NCBI RefSeq assembly: GCF_047777955.1
Contig: NZ_CP180537.1
Coordinates: 4,464,001 to 4,528,000, forward strand
Source: Didemnitutus sp047777955
GTDB lineage: Bacteria; Verrucomicrobiota; Verrucomicrobiia; Opitutales; Opitutaceae
DNA length: 64,000 bases
Reading direction: 5' to 3'
Part shown: one piece after another, positions 55,081-63,627 of the stretch
How positions within the stretch are numbered: position 1 is the stretch's first letter
Layout of the letters: every line of letters begins with the position of its first letter
Position numbers and translations under genes: made by a program
Notes under the pieces: model-generated
The model's input: only the letters and a program-made list of their open reading frames with translations
Told to the model about the DNA's origin: nothing
Database searches by the model: none

Positions 55081-56233
55081 GGGGAGCGTCCCGGAAGAGC
55101 GAGCGCGGCACCGCCGGCTGCGGTTGGGGCGACGACGCCGGACGCGCGGACGCCGTCGCGGCGGCACGGCCGGATTTGCGGCGCAGCCAGCTGGCCACGC
55201 CGGTGTAGGTGAGCAGCGGCACGGCGAGGGCGCCGAGCAGGAGCACGACCTGCATCGCCGGACCGCCCCACACGCCGGTGTGGAGCGACATCATGAAATA
55301 GTAGACCCGCAGCCCCGCCGGCGCGGTCGCGTAGGGCTGCGCGCGCAGCAACGCGCCGGTGGCGGCGTCCCAGTAGGCGTAGGAGCGCGCGTTGGGGTGC
55401 GCCGCGCCGGCCTCGATGCTGTAGGCGGCGACGAGGCCCTTCTTCGGCACGGGCACGTAGGTCTCGCGGGCGGCCGGGTAGCGCGCGGCCATCGCGGCGA
55501 CGAGGCGGTCGAAACCGACGGCCGCCGGCGCGCTCGGCGCCGGGGCGGCGGGCGGCGCGGCCTTGGTGGAGCCGGTCAGCGGGTAGAGCGCGTTCTTCAG
55601 CCAATCGAGCGAGATCGGCGCGCCGGTGAAGGCCATCACCGCCAGCAGGAGCGCGGCGTAGGCGCCGACGGTCTTGTGCAGGTTGAGGTTCCACGGCCGG
55701 CCGCTGAGCTTGCGGTTGAGCGTGACGCCGGCGACGAGCGCGCGGCGCGTGGCCGGCCACCAGAGCACGACGCCGGTGGCGATAATGAGGAGGAACGCGA
55801 GGGCGTTGTAGCCGTTGATCGCCTCGCCGACGGACGGCGCGAGCTGGAGGTATTTGTGCAGGCCCTCGATCCAGCCGAAGCCCTCGCCGTAGCGCGCGCG
55901 CGTGCCGAGCACCTCGCCGGTGTAGGGGTTCAGGTGCACGTAGTCCTTGTTCGAGAAGTAGACGAGGAACGGCGCGGTGGGGTCGCCGAAGGTGCGGATG
56001 CTCTCGACCTCGCCCGCGGGATGCGCGGCGGCGGCGCGGGCGACAAGCTGCTCGGGGGCGAGGCGCACGGCGCTTGGCGCGACGATCCAGCGCGCCGGAT
56101 CGAGCCGGCGCTCGAGGTTGCTGCGGAAGACGAGCAGCGCGCCGGTGAGCGACACGATCAGCAGCAGCGCGCCGAGCCCGAGTCCGGCCCAGAGGTGCAC
56201 GTTGAGAAACCACTTGCGGACGGCGGGAGTCAT
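55070..56233 (-). CDS. PepSY-associated TM protein, putative ferric-siderophore reductase
   Basis: A 387-residue membrane protein. TM1 is WAGLGLGALLLIVSLTGALL, with a conserved His just before it (LNVHLWAG). A periplasmic PepSY-like domain carries YVHLNPYTGEVLGTRA and the heme-type HKYLQL. The middle helices are ALAFLLIIATGVVLWWP and LNLHKTVGAYAALLLAVMAF. A second PepSY-like part follows, and the C-terminal TM has MMSLHTGVWGGPAMQVVLLL. Conserved His residues in helices fit the FoxB/PiuB-type family reducing ferric siderophores or heme at the membrane. It lies 40 bp after the TonB receptor stop. Confidence 0.9.
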   Translation of the reverse strand: MTPAVRKWFLNVHLWAGLGLGALLLIVSLTGALLVFRSNLERRLDPARWIVAPSAVRLAPEQLVARAAAAHPAGEVESIRTFGDPTAPFLVYFSNKDYVHLNPYTGEVLGTRARYGEGFGWIEGLHKYLQLAPSVGEAINGYNALAFLLIIATGVVLWWPATRRALVAGVTLNRKLSGRPWNLNLHKTVGAYAALLLAVMAFTGAPISLDWLKNALYPLTGSTKAAPPAAPAPSAPAAVGFDRLVAAMAARYPAARETYVPVPKKGLVAAYSIEAGAAHPNARSYAYWDAATGALLRAQPYATAPAGLRVYYFMMSLHTGVWGGPAMQVVLLLGALAVPLLTYTGVASWLRRKSGRAAATASARPASSPQPQPAVPRSLFRDAPRAN

Positions 56234-56273
56234 GCGGCGGGCGGCGAGAGGGTGCGGAGAGCGCGGGGGCTGC

Positions 56274-58499
56274 TCAGAAGAGGTAGCGGACGCTGAAGGT
56301 GATCTTGCGCGGCTCGCCGGGGTTGAGGCGGTCGGCGCCGCCGGGCATGGCGCCGGCAAGGTAGGTGCGGTCGAAAACGTTGCCGACGTTGAGCGCGTAG
56401 TCGAAGTGCTTGGTGCGGTAGTAGGCGCTGACATCGGCGCGGGTGTAGCCGGGGAGCTCGAGGCGCGCGGTGGCGACGTTGGTGATGATCGCCTGGCGCT
56501 TGCCGGCGTAGACGGCGCCGAAGCCGAAGCCGAGGCCCTTGAGCTTGCCGGTCGGCACGTTGTAGCGCGTCCAGAGGCTGGCGCCGTGGTGCGGCGTGTT
56601 GTCGAGCAGCGCGCCGGGAAGCGTCGCGGTGGTGGAGGTCTTCACCGTGGCGTCGATGTAGGTGTAGCCGAACTGGACTTGCCAGTAGGGCTTGGGCAGC
56701 CACGCACCGCTGACCTCGACGCCGCGGCTTTCCTGCAGGCCGGAGAGGTTGGCGATGGTGTTGCCGCTCGGCGCGGTCTTGCCGGTCGAGGTGAGGACGT
56801 TCCTCTTCTTGATGTCGTAGAGGGCGACCGTGGCGGTGAGGCCGTGTTGCGGCAGCTCGAGCTTCACGCCGGCCTCGACCTGGCTGGAGGTCTCGGGCGG
56901 GAAGTTGGGGTTGTCGTTGGCGTCGACGTTGCCCGGGGCCTGCGGCTTGAAGCCCTCGCAGTAGCTGCCGTAGATCGACCACGCGCTCGTCGGGTGAAAC
57001 ACGAGCCCGAGCGACGGCAGGGACTTCGATTCGGTGGGCTTGATGCCTTCGTTGGGGATGACGTCGAGCTGGTAGGAATCCTGTTTGTCCCAGCGCCAGC
57101 CGAGCGAGGCGTCGAAGCGCTCGCCGAATTTCATCACGTCGGAGGCATAGAGGCCGTAGTTCCAGAAATCGCTGCGGCGATCCTGCAGGCCGCTCGGGGT
57201 GAGGGCGTAGTTGCCCGGCGCATCCGGGGCCGAGACGTAGAGGTTCACCGGGGTGACCTGCGGGCCGAAGGCCTTGCGGTTGGTGTCGAGAAACTCGTGG
57301 CCGCCGTTGGCGCCGAGGATGACGGAGTGCTTGATCCTGCCGGTGGTGAACTCGCCGACGGCGTTCGCGTCGACGAAGTTGTAGCGCTTGGTGTTTTCCT
57401 GGATGCGGAAGCGCGGGCGGATGGTCGAGAGGCGGTAGTTGGTGGCGTTGCTGACGATCGCGCCCTGCGCGGTCTCGAGCGCGTAGCGCGAATCGGTGTG
57501 GTAGGTGGTGCGGTAGGCGGCGCGGACGGTCCAGGCGTCGAGCACGCGCGTCTGGAAGGCGAGGCTGGCGGATTCGCCGTAGTCGGTGTCGCGCGCGTCG
57601 GGCGCCTGGTAGCTGACGTTGCGCGCGGGGAGCAGCGCGGCGTTCAGGAACGGCACGGCGAGGCCGTCGTCGGCGTGGCGGTCCTCGCGGACATATTCGG
57701 TCTTGAGCGTGACGAACGTGTCGCGGCTCCAGCGATAGGTGAGCGACGGGTAGAGGTATTGGTTGCGCTCGAAGCCGTAGTCGCGGAACGAGTTCTTGTC
57801 CTCGTAGCTGGCGACGACGCGGTAGAGCCACCTGCCGGCGGCGTCGAGCGGGCCGGTGGTGTCGAGCGAGGTGGTGAGGCTGTTGTCATCGCCGAGGCCG
57901 CTGACGCCGCTGGCGTAGGTGCTGGCGTAGACGGAGAGCGAGGTCTGGGCGCGGGCCTGCGGGCTCTTGGTCACGATGTTGAGCAGGCCGCCGGGGTTGG
58001 CCTGGCCGTAGAGGACGGAGGTCGGGCCCTTGATGACCTCGAGGCGCTCGACATTGACGGTCGGCGGCGAGGCGAAGCGCGACGGCGGGCCGGGCAGGCC
58101 GTCGACCTGGATGCTCTGGAGGTTCGAGCCGGCGGCGGAAAAGCCGCGCAGGGTGAAGGCGTTGGCGTTCGTGCCCTGCTTGTTCAGGCCGACGACGTAG
58201 CCGAACGCATCCTCGAGGCGCGAGGAGCGCACGTCGTCGAGGAAGGCGCGGTTCAGCACCTGCACGCTGAACGGCAGGTCGACCTGCGCGACCGGCATCT
58301 TCATCGCCGCGGTCGTGGTCGTGTCGGTGTAGCGGCCGAGGGTGGTGGTGACGGTGTAGGCGTCGAGGTGGACGATCTTTTCCGGCTCCGCCGCCGCGGG
58401 CGCGGCGGGGGCCGGCTGGGCGCGGAGGAGCGACGGGAGGAGGACGAGGCCGGCGGCGAGCGGGAGGCGGCGCAGGGGAGGGGCGACCAGGAGGTGCAT
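56274..58499 (-). CDS. TonB-dependent siderophore receptor
   Basis: A 741-residue receptor. The signal peptide ends LLRAQ. A TonB-box region (IVHLDAYTVTTTLGRY) is followed by the FhuA/FpvA-type plug (VDLPFSVQVLNRAFLDD; FTLRGFSAAGSNLQSIQVDG; VERLEVIKGPTSVLYGQANP with GGLLNIVTKSP) and a full barrel ending ITFSVRYLF. The plug wording is that of the TonB-siderophore-receptor subfamily. It is the first gene of a probable operon with PepSY, 2HCT and DASS genes, consistent with import of an iron chelate. Ligand not readable; a citrate- or hydroxycarboxylate-type chelate is inferred from neighbours. Confidence 0.92.
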   Translation of the reverse strand: MHLLVAPPLRRLPLAAGLVLLPSLLRAQPAPAAPAAAEPEKIVHLDAYTVTTTLGRYTDTTTTAAMKMPVAQVDLPFSVQVLNRAFLDDVRSSRLEDAFGYVVGLNKQGTNANAFTLRGFSAAGSNLQSIQVDGLPGPPSRFASPPTVNVERLEVIKGPTSVLYGQANPGGLLNIVTKSPQARAQTSLSVYASTYASGVSGLGDDNSLTTSLDTTGPLDAAGRWLYRVVASYEDKNSFRDYGFERNQYLYPSLTYRWSRDTFVTLKTEYVREDRHADDGLAVPFLNAALLPARNVSYQAPDARDTDYGESASLAFQTRVLDAWTVRAAYRTTYHTDSRYALETAQGAIVSNATNYRLSTIRPRFRIQENTKRYNFVDANAVGEFTTGRIKHSVILGANGGHEFLDTNRKAFGPQVTPVNLYVSAPDAPGNYALTPSGLQDRRSDFWNYGLYASDVMKFGERFDASLGWRWDKQDSYQLDVIPNEGIKPTESKSLPSLGLVFHPTSAWSIYGSYCEGFKPQAPGNVDANDNPNFPPETSSQVEAGVKLELPQHGLTATVALYDIKKRNVLTSTGKTAPSGNTIANLSGLQESRGVEVSGAWLPKPYWQVQFGYTYIDATVKTSTTATLPGALLDNTPHHGASLWTRYNVPTGKLKGLGFGFGAVYAGKRQAIITNVATARLELPGYTRADVSAYYRTKHFDYALNVGNVFDRTYLAGAMPGGADRLNPGEPRKITFSVRYLF

Positions 58500-58581
58500 G
58501 GGGCGAGGGGTGGTCGGGCAGGGGTGCCCGGAGGTGCGCCGCGAGAGTAGTCGTCGATTTTTAAGGGAAACTGAAGCCCGT

Positions 58582-58596
58582 CTGAAATTTTTTCAG
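58582..58596. promoter_or_regulatory. Short inverted repeat upstream of siderophore receptor
   Basis: CTGAAATTTTTTCAG has perfect 6-bp arms around TTT, about 85 bases upstream of the receptor start. It does not match the Fur consensus well. It could be an operator, but the AT-rich sequence could also be part of a promoter. Confidence 0.3.
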
Positions 58597-58672
58597 GTGC
58601 CGCCGGCACCCCCGCGCGCCGGTCCGAAATTGGCTCGCGCGTGCCGCGCCGGGACGCACTCTCGGGCCGCAG

Positions 58673-58748
58673 GGGCCTGTAGCTCAACGGTCAGAGCAGG
58701 GGACTCATAATCCCTTGGCTGCGGGTTCGAATCCCGCCGGGCCCACCA
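58673..58748 (+). tRNA. tRNA with CAU anticodon, probably Ile2
   Basis: The 76-base cloverleaf has a 7-bp acceptor stem (GGGCCTG with CGGGCCC, one T-G pair), a D arm with GTAGCTCAACGGTCAGAGC, an anticodon stem GGGA/TCCC around loop CTCATAA (anticodon CAU), a variable loop, a T arm GGGTTCGAATCC and an encoded CCA end. CAU tRNAs may be elongator Met, initiator Met or lysidine-modified Ile2. A full acceptor pair at position 1 excludes initiator, and the TTGGCTG variable-region style resembles Ile2 (ATA codon reader). The Met/Ile choice is uncertain. Confidence 0.9.
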
Positions 58749-58751
58749 CCC

Positions 58752-59660
58752 CTACCGCTGGCGCCGGTAGTCGCTGGGCGACAGGCCGGTCTCCTTGCGG
58801 AACAGCTGCGCGAAATGGCTGGGGTTGGAGTAGCCCACCTCGTTGGCCACCGTGATCACGCTCTTCGCCGTCTCGCGGAGCAGGCGTTTCGCGGCGTCGA
58901 GCCGCAGGCGGATCAGGTAGCGCGATGGCGGCAGGCCGGTGGCGCGCTTGAAGAGGCGGTTGAAATGAAACTCGCTCAGTCCCGCCTGCGCCGCCAGCCG
59001 CGCCAGGCTGAACTCCTCCGCCAGGTGCGCCGCCATCCAGTCCGTGATGCGCCGCAGCTTGAAGCCGGGGAGCGCGGGTGTGTCGCCGCGCAGGTGCGTG
59101 CGCTCGGCATAGTGGCGCGCGAGGTGGATCGCCACCGCCTGGGCGATCCCGCGCACGTAGAGCCGGCTCGGCCGGCGCCGCGCGGCCTCGTCGCGCAGCT
59201 GCTGCAGGAGCGCCGTCAGCGCGGCGTCCTCGAAGCCCGAGAGATCGCGCAGACGCGCCCGCCCGGCGTCGCGGCCGAACACCTCCGCCAGGGCCTCGTG
59301 GAACAGCGGCAGGCTGAGCAGCACCAGCGTCACCTCGAAGGGCTCGGCCGACAGCGTGCGCCAGCGGAACTCGTAGGGCGCGCCACCGGTGGTGAGGAAG
59401 AGCGAGCCCTTCCGCAACCGGCTCGTCAGCCACGGCCCGCCCGGCTCGCGTTCCTGCGCCTCGGCCTCGCCGGAGGAGGTCCAGGCCAGGAACGGCTCCG
59501 TCACCGCCGGCATGGTGAAGACGTCCGACACCGGCGGCAGCGCCAGCACCGTCAGCCGCACGTCCGTCCACGCCGGGCCCTGCCCCACCAGCACGCGCCG
59601 GCCGAGCGCGTAGCGGTCGAGCGCTTCGGCGGATGTGGTGTGCGGAACCGGCGGAGGCAT
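58752..59660 (-). CDS. AraC/XylS-family transcriptional regulator
   Basis: A 302-residue regulator. An N-terminal cupin-like half (VSDVFTMPAVTEPFLAW; GSLFLTTGGAPYEFRW) is followed by two helix-turn-helix motifs: FSLARLAAQAGLSEFHFNRL with FKRATGLPPSRYLIRLRLDA, and SVITVANEVGYSNPSHFAQL with FRKETGLSPSDYRRQR, the AraC signature. It resembles regulators that control nearby redox genes after binding small effectors. Its stop lies 3 bp beyond the tRNA 3' end, an unusually tight convergent arrangement. It is divergent from the aldo/keto reductase gene, a plausible target. Confidence 0.93.
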   Translation of the reverse strand: MPPPVPHTTSAEALDRYALGRRVLVGQGPAWTDVRLTVLALPPVSDVFTMPAVTEPFLAWTSSGEAEAQEREPGGPWLTSRLRKGSLFLTTGGAPYEFRWRTLSAEPFEVTLVLLSLPLFHEALAEVFGRDAGRARLRDLSGFEDAALTALLQQLRDEAARRRPSRLYVRGIAQAVAIHLARHYAERTHLRGDTPALPGFKLRRITDWMAAHLAEEFSLARLAAQAGLSEFHFNRLFKRATGLPPSRYLIRLRLDAAKRLLRETAKSVITVANEVGYSNPSHFAQLFRKETGLSPSDYRRQR

Positions 59661-59808
59661 GCGCAGCCCGACTAAAGCCAGCTCGCGCGCGCTGACAACT
59701 CCGGCGCCGCGCCGCTTTTGAGCAATCCCACAACAGGTCGCGCAAGCGGCCGGGCGACACCGGCGGACCGTTCCGCTATCCTGCGGCCGTCCTCAACAGG
59801 AGTCCTCG

Positions 59809-60801
59809 ATGCAAAAACGAAAACTCGGTCACAGCGGTCTGGAAGTCTCGGCCCTCGGCCTCGGGTGCATGGGCCTGAGCTTCGGCCTCGGCCCGGCGGT
59901 GGAGAAAGCCGCGGCCATCGCGCTCATCCGCGCCGCCGTCGAGCGGGGCGTCACCTTCTTCGACACCGCGGAAGTCTACGGCCCGTTCACCAACGAGGAG
60001 GTCGTCGGCGAGGCGCTGGCGCCTTTCCGCGACCGGGTCGTCATCGCCACGAAGTTCGGTTTCAACGTCACGTCGGCCGGCGTGCGCCTCGACGGCGTCA
60101 ACAGCCGCCCCGCGCACATCCGCGCCGTGGCGGAGGCGTCGCTCCGGCGCCTGCGGACGGACCGGATCGACCTGTTCTACCAGCACCGCGTCGATCCGGA
60201 CGTGCCGATCGAGGACGTTGCCGGCGCGGTCCAGGAACTGATCCGCGAGGGCAAGGTGCAGCATTTCGGCCTCTCCGAGGCCGGCGCGTCAACCATCCGC
60301 CGCGCGCACGCCGTCCAGCCGGTCGCCGCCCTCCAGAGCGAATACTCGCTGTGGTGGCGCGAGCCCGAGGCGGAAATCCTCCCGACGCTCGCGGAACTCG
60401 GCATCGGCTTCGTGCCGTTCAGCCCGCTCGGGAAGGGATTCCTCACCGGCAAGATCGACGCGCAGACCCAGTTCGCCGCGGACGACTTCCGCAATATCGT
60501 GCCGCGTTTCTCGCCCGAGGCCCGCCAGGCCAACCAGGCGGTCGTCGACCTGCTCTCGTCCGTCGCCGCGCGCCTGCACGCCACGCCCGCGCAGGTCGCG
60601 CTCGCCTGGCTGCTCGCCCAGCGGCCGTGGATCGTGCCGATCCCGGGCACGACGAAGATTCACCGCCTCGAGGAAAACCTCGGCGGCGCGGCGCTCGCGC
60701 TCGCGCCGGAGGATCTGCACGCGATCACCGCCGCGGCGGACAAGATCGCCATCCAGGGCGCGCGCTATCCCGCGCACCTGCAGAAACTCGTCGGCCGCTG
60801 A
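59809..60801 (+). CDS. Aldo/keto reductase
   Basis: A 330-residue AKR barrel. The start MQKRKLGHSG follows an AGGAG ribosome site. The catalytic tetrad is present: Asp and Tyr in FFDTAEVYGPFTNEE, Lys in VVIATKFGFN, and His in IDLFYQHRVDP. Further motifs: VQHFGLSEAG, LQSEYSLWWRE, FVPFSPLGKGFLTG, and the cofactor-binding IPIPGTTKIHRLEEN. It reduces aldehydes or ketones with NADPH. It resembles YakC/YdbC-type enzymes. Divergent from the AraC gene and followed by an alcohol dehydrogenase gene, it fits an inducible carbonyl-reduction unit. Confidence 0.94.
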   Translation: MQKRKLGHSGLEVSALGLGCMGLSFGLGPAVEKAAAIALIRAAVERGVTFFDTAEVYGPFTNEEVVGEALAPFRDRVVIATKFGFNVTSAGVRLDGVNSRPAHIRAVAEASLRRLRTDRIDLFYQHRVDPDVPIEDVAGAVQELIREGKVQHFGLSEAGASTIRRAHAVQPVAALQSEYSLWWREPEAEILPTLAELGIGFVPFSPLGKGFLTGKIDAQTQFAADDFRNIVPRFSPEARQANQAVVDLLSSVAARLHATPAQVALAWLLAQRPWIVPIPGTTKIHRLEENLGGAALALAPEDLHAITAAADKIAIQGARYPAHLQKLVGR

Positions 60802-60858
60802 GCCGCGTTGCCTTTCCCGCCCGTCCCGCGATCGCCGCCCACCTCCCTCCCCGTTCCC

Positions 60859-61917
60859 ATGCCCACTCCCCGCGCCTACTCCGTCAAAGCCTACTCCGCC
60901 GCCAGTGCGCAATCGCCGCTGGCTCCCACCACCATCGCGCGCCGCGAGCCCGGCGCGACGGACGTGAAGATCGACATCCTCTACTGCGGCGTCTGCCACT
61001 CCGACCTCCACTTCGCGCGCAACGAATGGAACTTCACCCAGTATCCCGCCGTGCCCGGCCACGAGATCGTCGGCCGCGTCGTCGCGGTCGGCGCCGGAGT
61101 GAAGAAGTTCAAGGTCGGCGACCTCGTCGGCGTCGGCTGCCTCGTCGACTCCTGCCGCACCTGCCCCGACTGCCGCGACGGCTTCGAGCAGTTCTGCACC
61201 GGCATGGTCATGACCTACGGCAGCACCGATCCGATCCTCGGCGGCGGCACGCTCGGCGGCTACGCCCAGGGCATCGTCGTGACGGAGGACTTCGTCCTGC
61301 GCCTCCCGGAAAACCTCAACCCGGCCGCCGTCGCGCCGCTGCTCTGCGCCGGCATCACCACCTACTCGCCCCTGCGCCACTGGAAGGTCGGCCCCGGCCA
61401 GAAGGTCGGCGTCGTCGGTCTCGGCGGGCTCGGCCACATGGGCGTGAAGTTCGCCCGCGCCTTCGGCGCGCACGTCGTGCTCTTCACCACCTCGCCCGGC
61501 AAGACCGCCGACGCGCTGCGCCTCGGGGCGCACGAGGTCGTCGTTTCCAAGGACGAGGCGCAGATGGCCGCGCACGCGGGCAGCTTCGACTTCGTCCTCG
61601 ACTGCGTCTCCGCCCAGCACGACCTCAACGCCTACCTCAACCTCCTCAAGCGCGACGGCAACCTCACGCTCGTCGGCGCGCCCGAGAAGCCGCTCGCCGT
61701 CGCCGCGTTCCCGCTGATCTTCCGCCGCCGCTCCTTCTCCGGCTCGCTCATCGGCGGCCTGCCCGAGACCCAGGAGATGCTGGATTTCTGCGGCCGGCAC
61801 GGGATCACCAGCGACATCGAGATGATCCGCATGGACCAGATCAACGACGCCTACGAGCGCATGCTGAAGAGCGACGTGAAATACCGCTTCGTGATCGACA
61901 TGGCTTCGCTCCGCTGA
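60859..61917 (+). CDS. Zinc-dependent NAD(P)-alcohol dehydrogenase
   Basis: A 352-residue medium-chain dehydrogenase. Catalytic zinc ligands are in LYCGVCHSDLHFAR (Cys) and VPGHEIVGRVVAVG (His-Glu). The structural zinc loop is CRTCPDCRDGFEQFC. The Rossmann motif is VGVVGLGGLGHMGVKFARAF, and FTTSPGK follows the binding strand, which favours NADPH. The segment YGGYAQ-like GGTLGGYAQGIVV is typical of the YahK/cinnamyl-alcohol-dehydrogenase branch. It starts 57 bp after the aldo/keto reductase on the same strand and is probably cotranscribed. Confidence 0.94.
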   Translation: MPTPRAYSVKAYSAASAQSPLAPTTIARREPGATDVKIDILYCGVCHSDLHFARNEWNFTQYPAVPGHEIVGRVVAVGAGVKKFKVGDLVGVGCLVDSCRTCPDCRDGFEQFCTGMVMTYGSTDPILGGGTLGGYAQGIVVTEDFVLRLPENLNPAAVAPLLCAGITTYSPLRHWKVGPGQKVGVVGLGGLGHMGVKFARAFGAHVVLFTTSPGKTADALRLGAHEVVVSKDEAQMAAHAGSFDFVLDCVSAQHDLNAYLNLLKRDGNLTLVGAPEKPLAVAAFPLIFRRRSFSGSLIGGLPETQEMLDFCGRHGITSDIEMIRMDQINDAYERMLKSDVKYRFVIDMASLR

Positions 61918-61947
61918 GCGGGCCGCGGCGGCCGGCCCGGCCGCCGC

Positions 61948-62342
61948 TCAATCCTCCTGCGCGAGCTCGCGCCCTGCACCGCCGCCAGGAGCTGCGCGCT
62001 CGTGAACGGCTTGCGCAGCGCGATCTCCGCCCCGCAGCCGCGCGCGATCTCCAGGCAGTCCTTCGACTCGATGTAGCGCCCGCCGCCCGAGATCGCGATC
62101 AGCCGCGGCCGGGGCGCGCGCTGCCGCAGCGAGCCGAGCAGCTCGATGCCGTCGCCGTCAGGCATGAGCACGTCGGTCACGACGACGTCGACCGACCGCG
62201 AGGCCAGCACCGTCGCCGCCTGCCGGCCGGAGGTGACGCCCACCACCTGATGGCCGGCGCGCCGCAGCCAGCCGGCCACGAGTTCCACCAGCTCGACTTG
62301 ATCGTCGGCCACAAGGATGGAAAGCGCGCTCCGGTCGGTCAT
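61948..62342 (-). CDS. Single-domain response regulator (CheY-like)
   Basis: The start MTDRSALSILVADDQVELVE at 62342 opens a receiver: acidic pocket ADD, phospho-acceptor Asp in VDVVVTDVLMPDGDGIELLG, Thr/Ser in LIAISGGGRYIESK, and Lys in IALRKPFTSAQLL. In the given sequence the frame does not stop after the domain but runs on antisense into the alcohol dehydrogenase. One base change near 61975 would give a stop after VQGRELAQED at 61948, so I infer an indel. No output domain is present. It probably partners an unlinked kinase. Confidence 0.72.
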
Positions 62343-62426
62343 GTCGCGCCCAGTCAGCGCCAACCGCGCCCACCGGTCAACGCGCGAACGCGCCGCGCCC
62401 GGATAGCGCTCGCCAAGCCGCGCCCG

Positions 62427-63554
62427 ATGTCGGATGACGACACGGCGCCGCCGCTCTCCGGCCGCGGCGGCCCGCGCCGATGTCCGCTCCTCCCCTCCGA
62501 TCCCGTCATCCTGCTCGATCCCCACCCGCGCCGGATCGACCGCATCTTCGACGAACCGACGAAACGCCGCCTGGAAAAGCTCGGCCGCGTGCTCTGGCAC
62601 GACGGCTCGCCCGCCGCCGCCGAGCACATCGACCGGCACCTGCCCCGGGCCATCGCGCTGATCGGGCAGTCGCCGCTCGACCGCGCCCGCCTCGACCGCG
62701 CCCTGCACCTGCGCGCCGTCTTCAACGTCGAGAGCAACTTCCTCCCCAACGTCGACTACGCCGAGTGCGAGCGCCGCGGCATCCCCGTGCTCTCGACCGC
62801 CCCGGTCTACGCCCGCCCCGTCGCCGAGCTGGCGCTCGCGATGGCCATCTCCCTCGCGCGCCGCATGCACGAGGCCGACGCCGCCGTGCGCGCGGGCCGG
62901 GAATTCAAGGGCGACAACCACGACTCCTTCCTCCTCCACGGCAAGCCGCTCGCGATCGCCGGCTTCGGCAACCTCGGCCGCGCGCTCCTGCCGCTGCTCC
63001 GCCCGTTCTCCGACGAGATCCTCCTCCACGACCCGTGGGTGCCGGAGGCGACGCTGCGGGCGCACGGCGGCATCCCGGCCGCGCTCGACGAGTGCTTCGC
63101 CCGCGCGCGCGTGGTCTTCCTCCTCGCCGCCGTCACGGAGGAGAACGCCGGCCGGATCGGCGCGCGCCAGTTCGACCTCATGGTGCCCGGCAGCGTCGTC
63201 ATCCTCGGCAGCCGCGCCGCGCTGGTGAATTTTCCCGAACTGCTCGCCGCCGCCCGCCGCGGCCAGATCCGCGCCGGCATCGACGTCTGGCCGGTCGAGC
63301 CCATCCCGCCCGACGAGCCGGGCCGCAACGTCCCCAACACCCTCGTCCAGGCGCACCGCCTCGGCAGCGTGCCGGAAATCCAGACCCTCATCGGCCGCTT
63401 CGTCGCCGACGACCTCGAGGCCATCCTCGCCGGCGGCGCGCCCACCCGCTGCCAGCGCGCCAATCCCGCGACCGTCGCCAAGCTCCGCAGCATCCCCGTC
63501 GGCGCCTGGTCGCTGAGCGACACGACGCGCCCACCGGCAAACAGCACCGGTTGA
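62427..63554 (+). CDS. D-isomer-specific 2-hydroxyacid dehydrogenase
   Basis: A 375-residue NAD-dependent enzyme, starting MSDDDTAPP at 62427. The catalytic and dinucleotide features are LAIAGFGNLGRALLPLLRPF (GxGxxG), catalytic Arg in GSRAALVNFPELLAAARRGQ, Glu in IDVWPVEPIPPDEPG, and His in VQAHRLGS. An N-terminal acidic/Gly-rich extension of about 25 residues is unusual. It catalyses oxidation of D-2-hydroxyacids (phosphoglycerate, glycerate or similar); the specific substrate is not readable. The large open frame upstream is spurious. It is divergent from the CheY-like gene. Confidence 0.88.
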   Translation: MSDDDTAPPLSGRGGPRRCPLLPSDPVILLDPHPRRIDRIFDEPTKRRLEKLGRVLWHDGSPAAAEHIDRHLPRAIALIGQSPLDRARLDRALHLRAVFNVESNFLPNVDYAECERRGIPVLSTAPVYARPVAELALAMAISLARRMHEADAAVRAGREFKGDNHDSFLLHGKPLAIAGFGNLGRALLPLLRPFSDEILLHDPWVPEATLRAHGGIPAALDECFARARVVFLLAAVTEENAGRIGARQFDLMVPGSVVILGSRAALVNFPELLAAARRGQIRAGIDVWPVEPIPPDEPGRNVPNTLVQAHRLGSVPEIQTLIGRFVADDLEAILAGGAPTRCQRANPATVAKLRSIPVGAWSLSDTTRPPANSTG

Positions 63555-63627
63555 GCGCGCACCGTCCTCCGCTCCGCCGGCCGCGGCCCGCCCTCCCCCG
63601 CTCACCGCTCAACTCTCCGCTCCCTCC

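Noticed and set aside
59718..63554. A 1278-codon open frame on the plus strand
   Set aside because: Most of it is an out-of-frame shadow of the aldo/keto reductase and alcohol dehydrogenase genes in high-GC DNA, with Arg/Pro/Ala-rich low complexity. Only its last part (from 62427) is a real gene.
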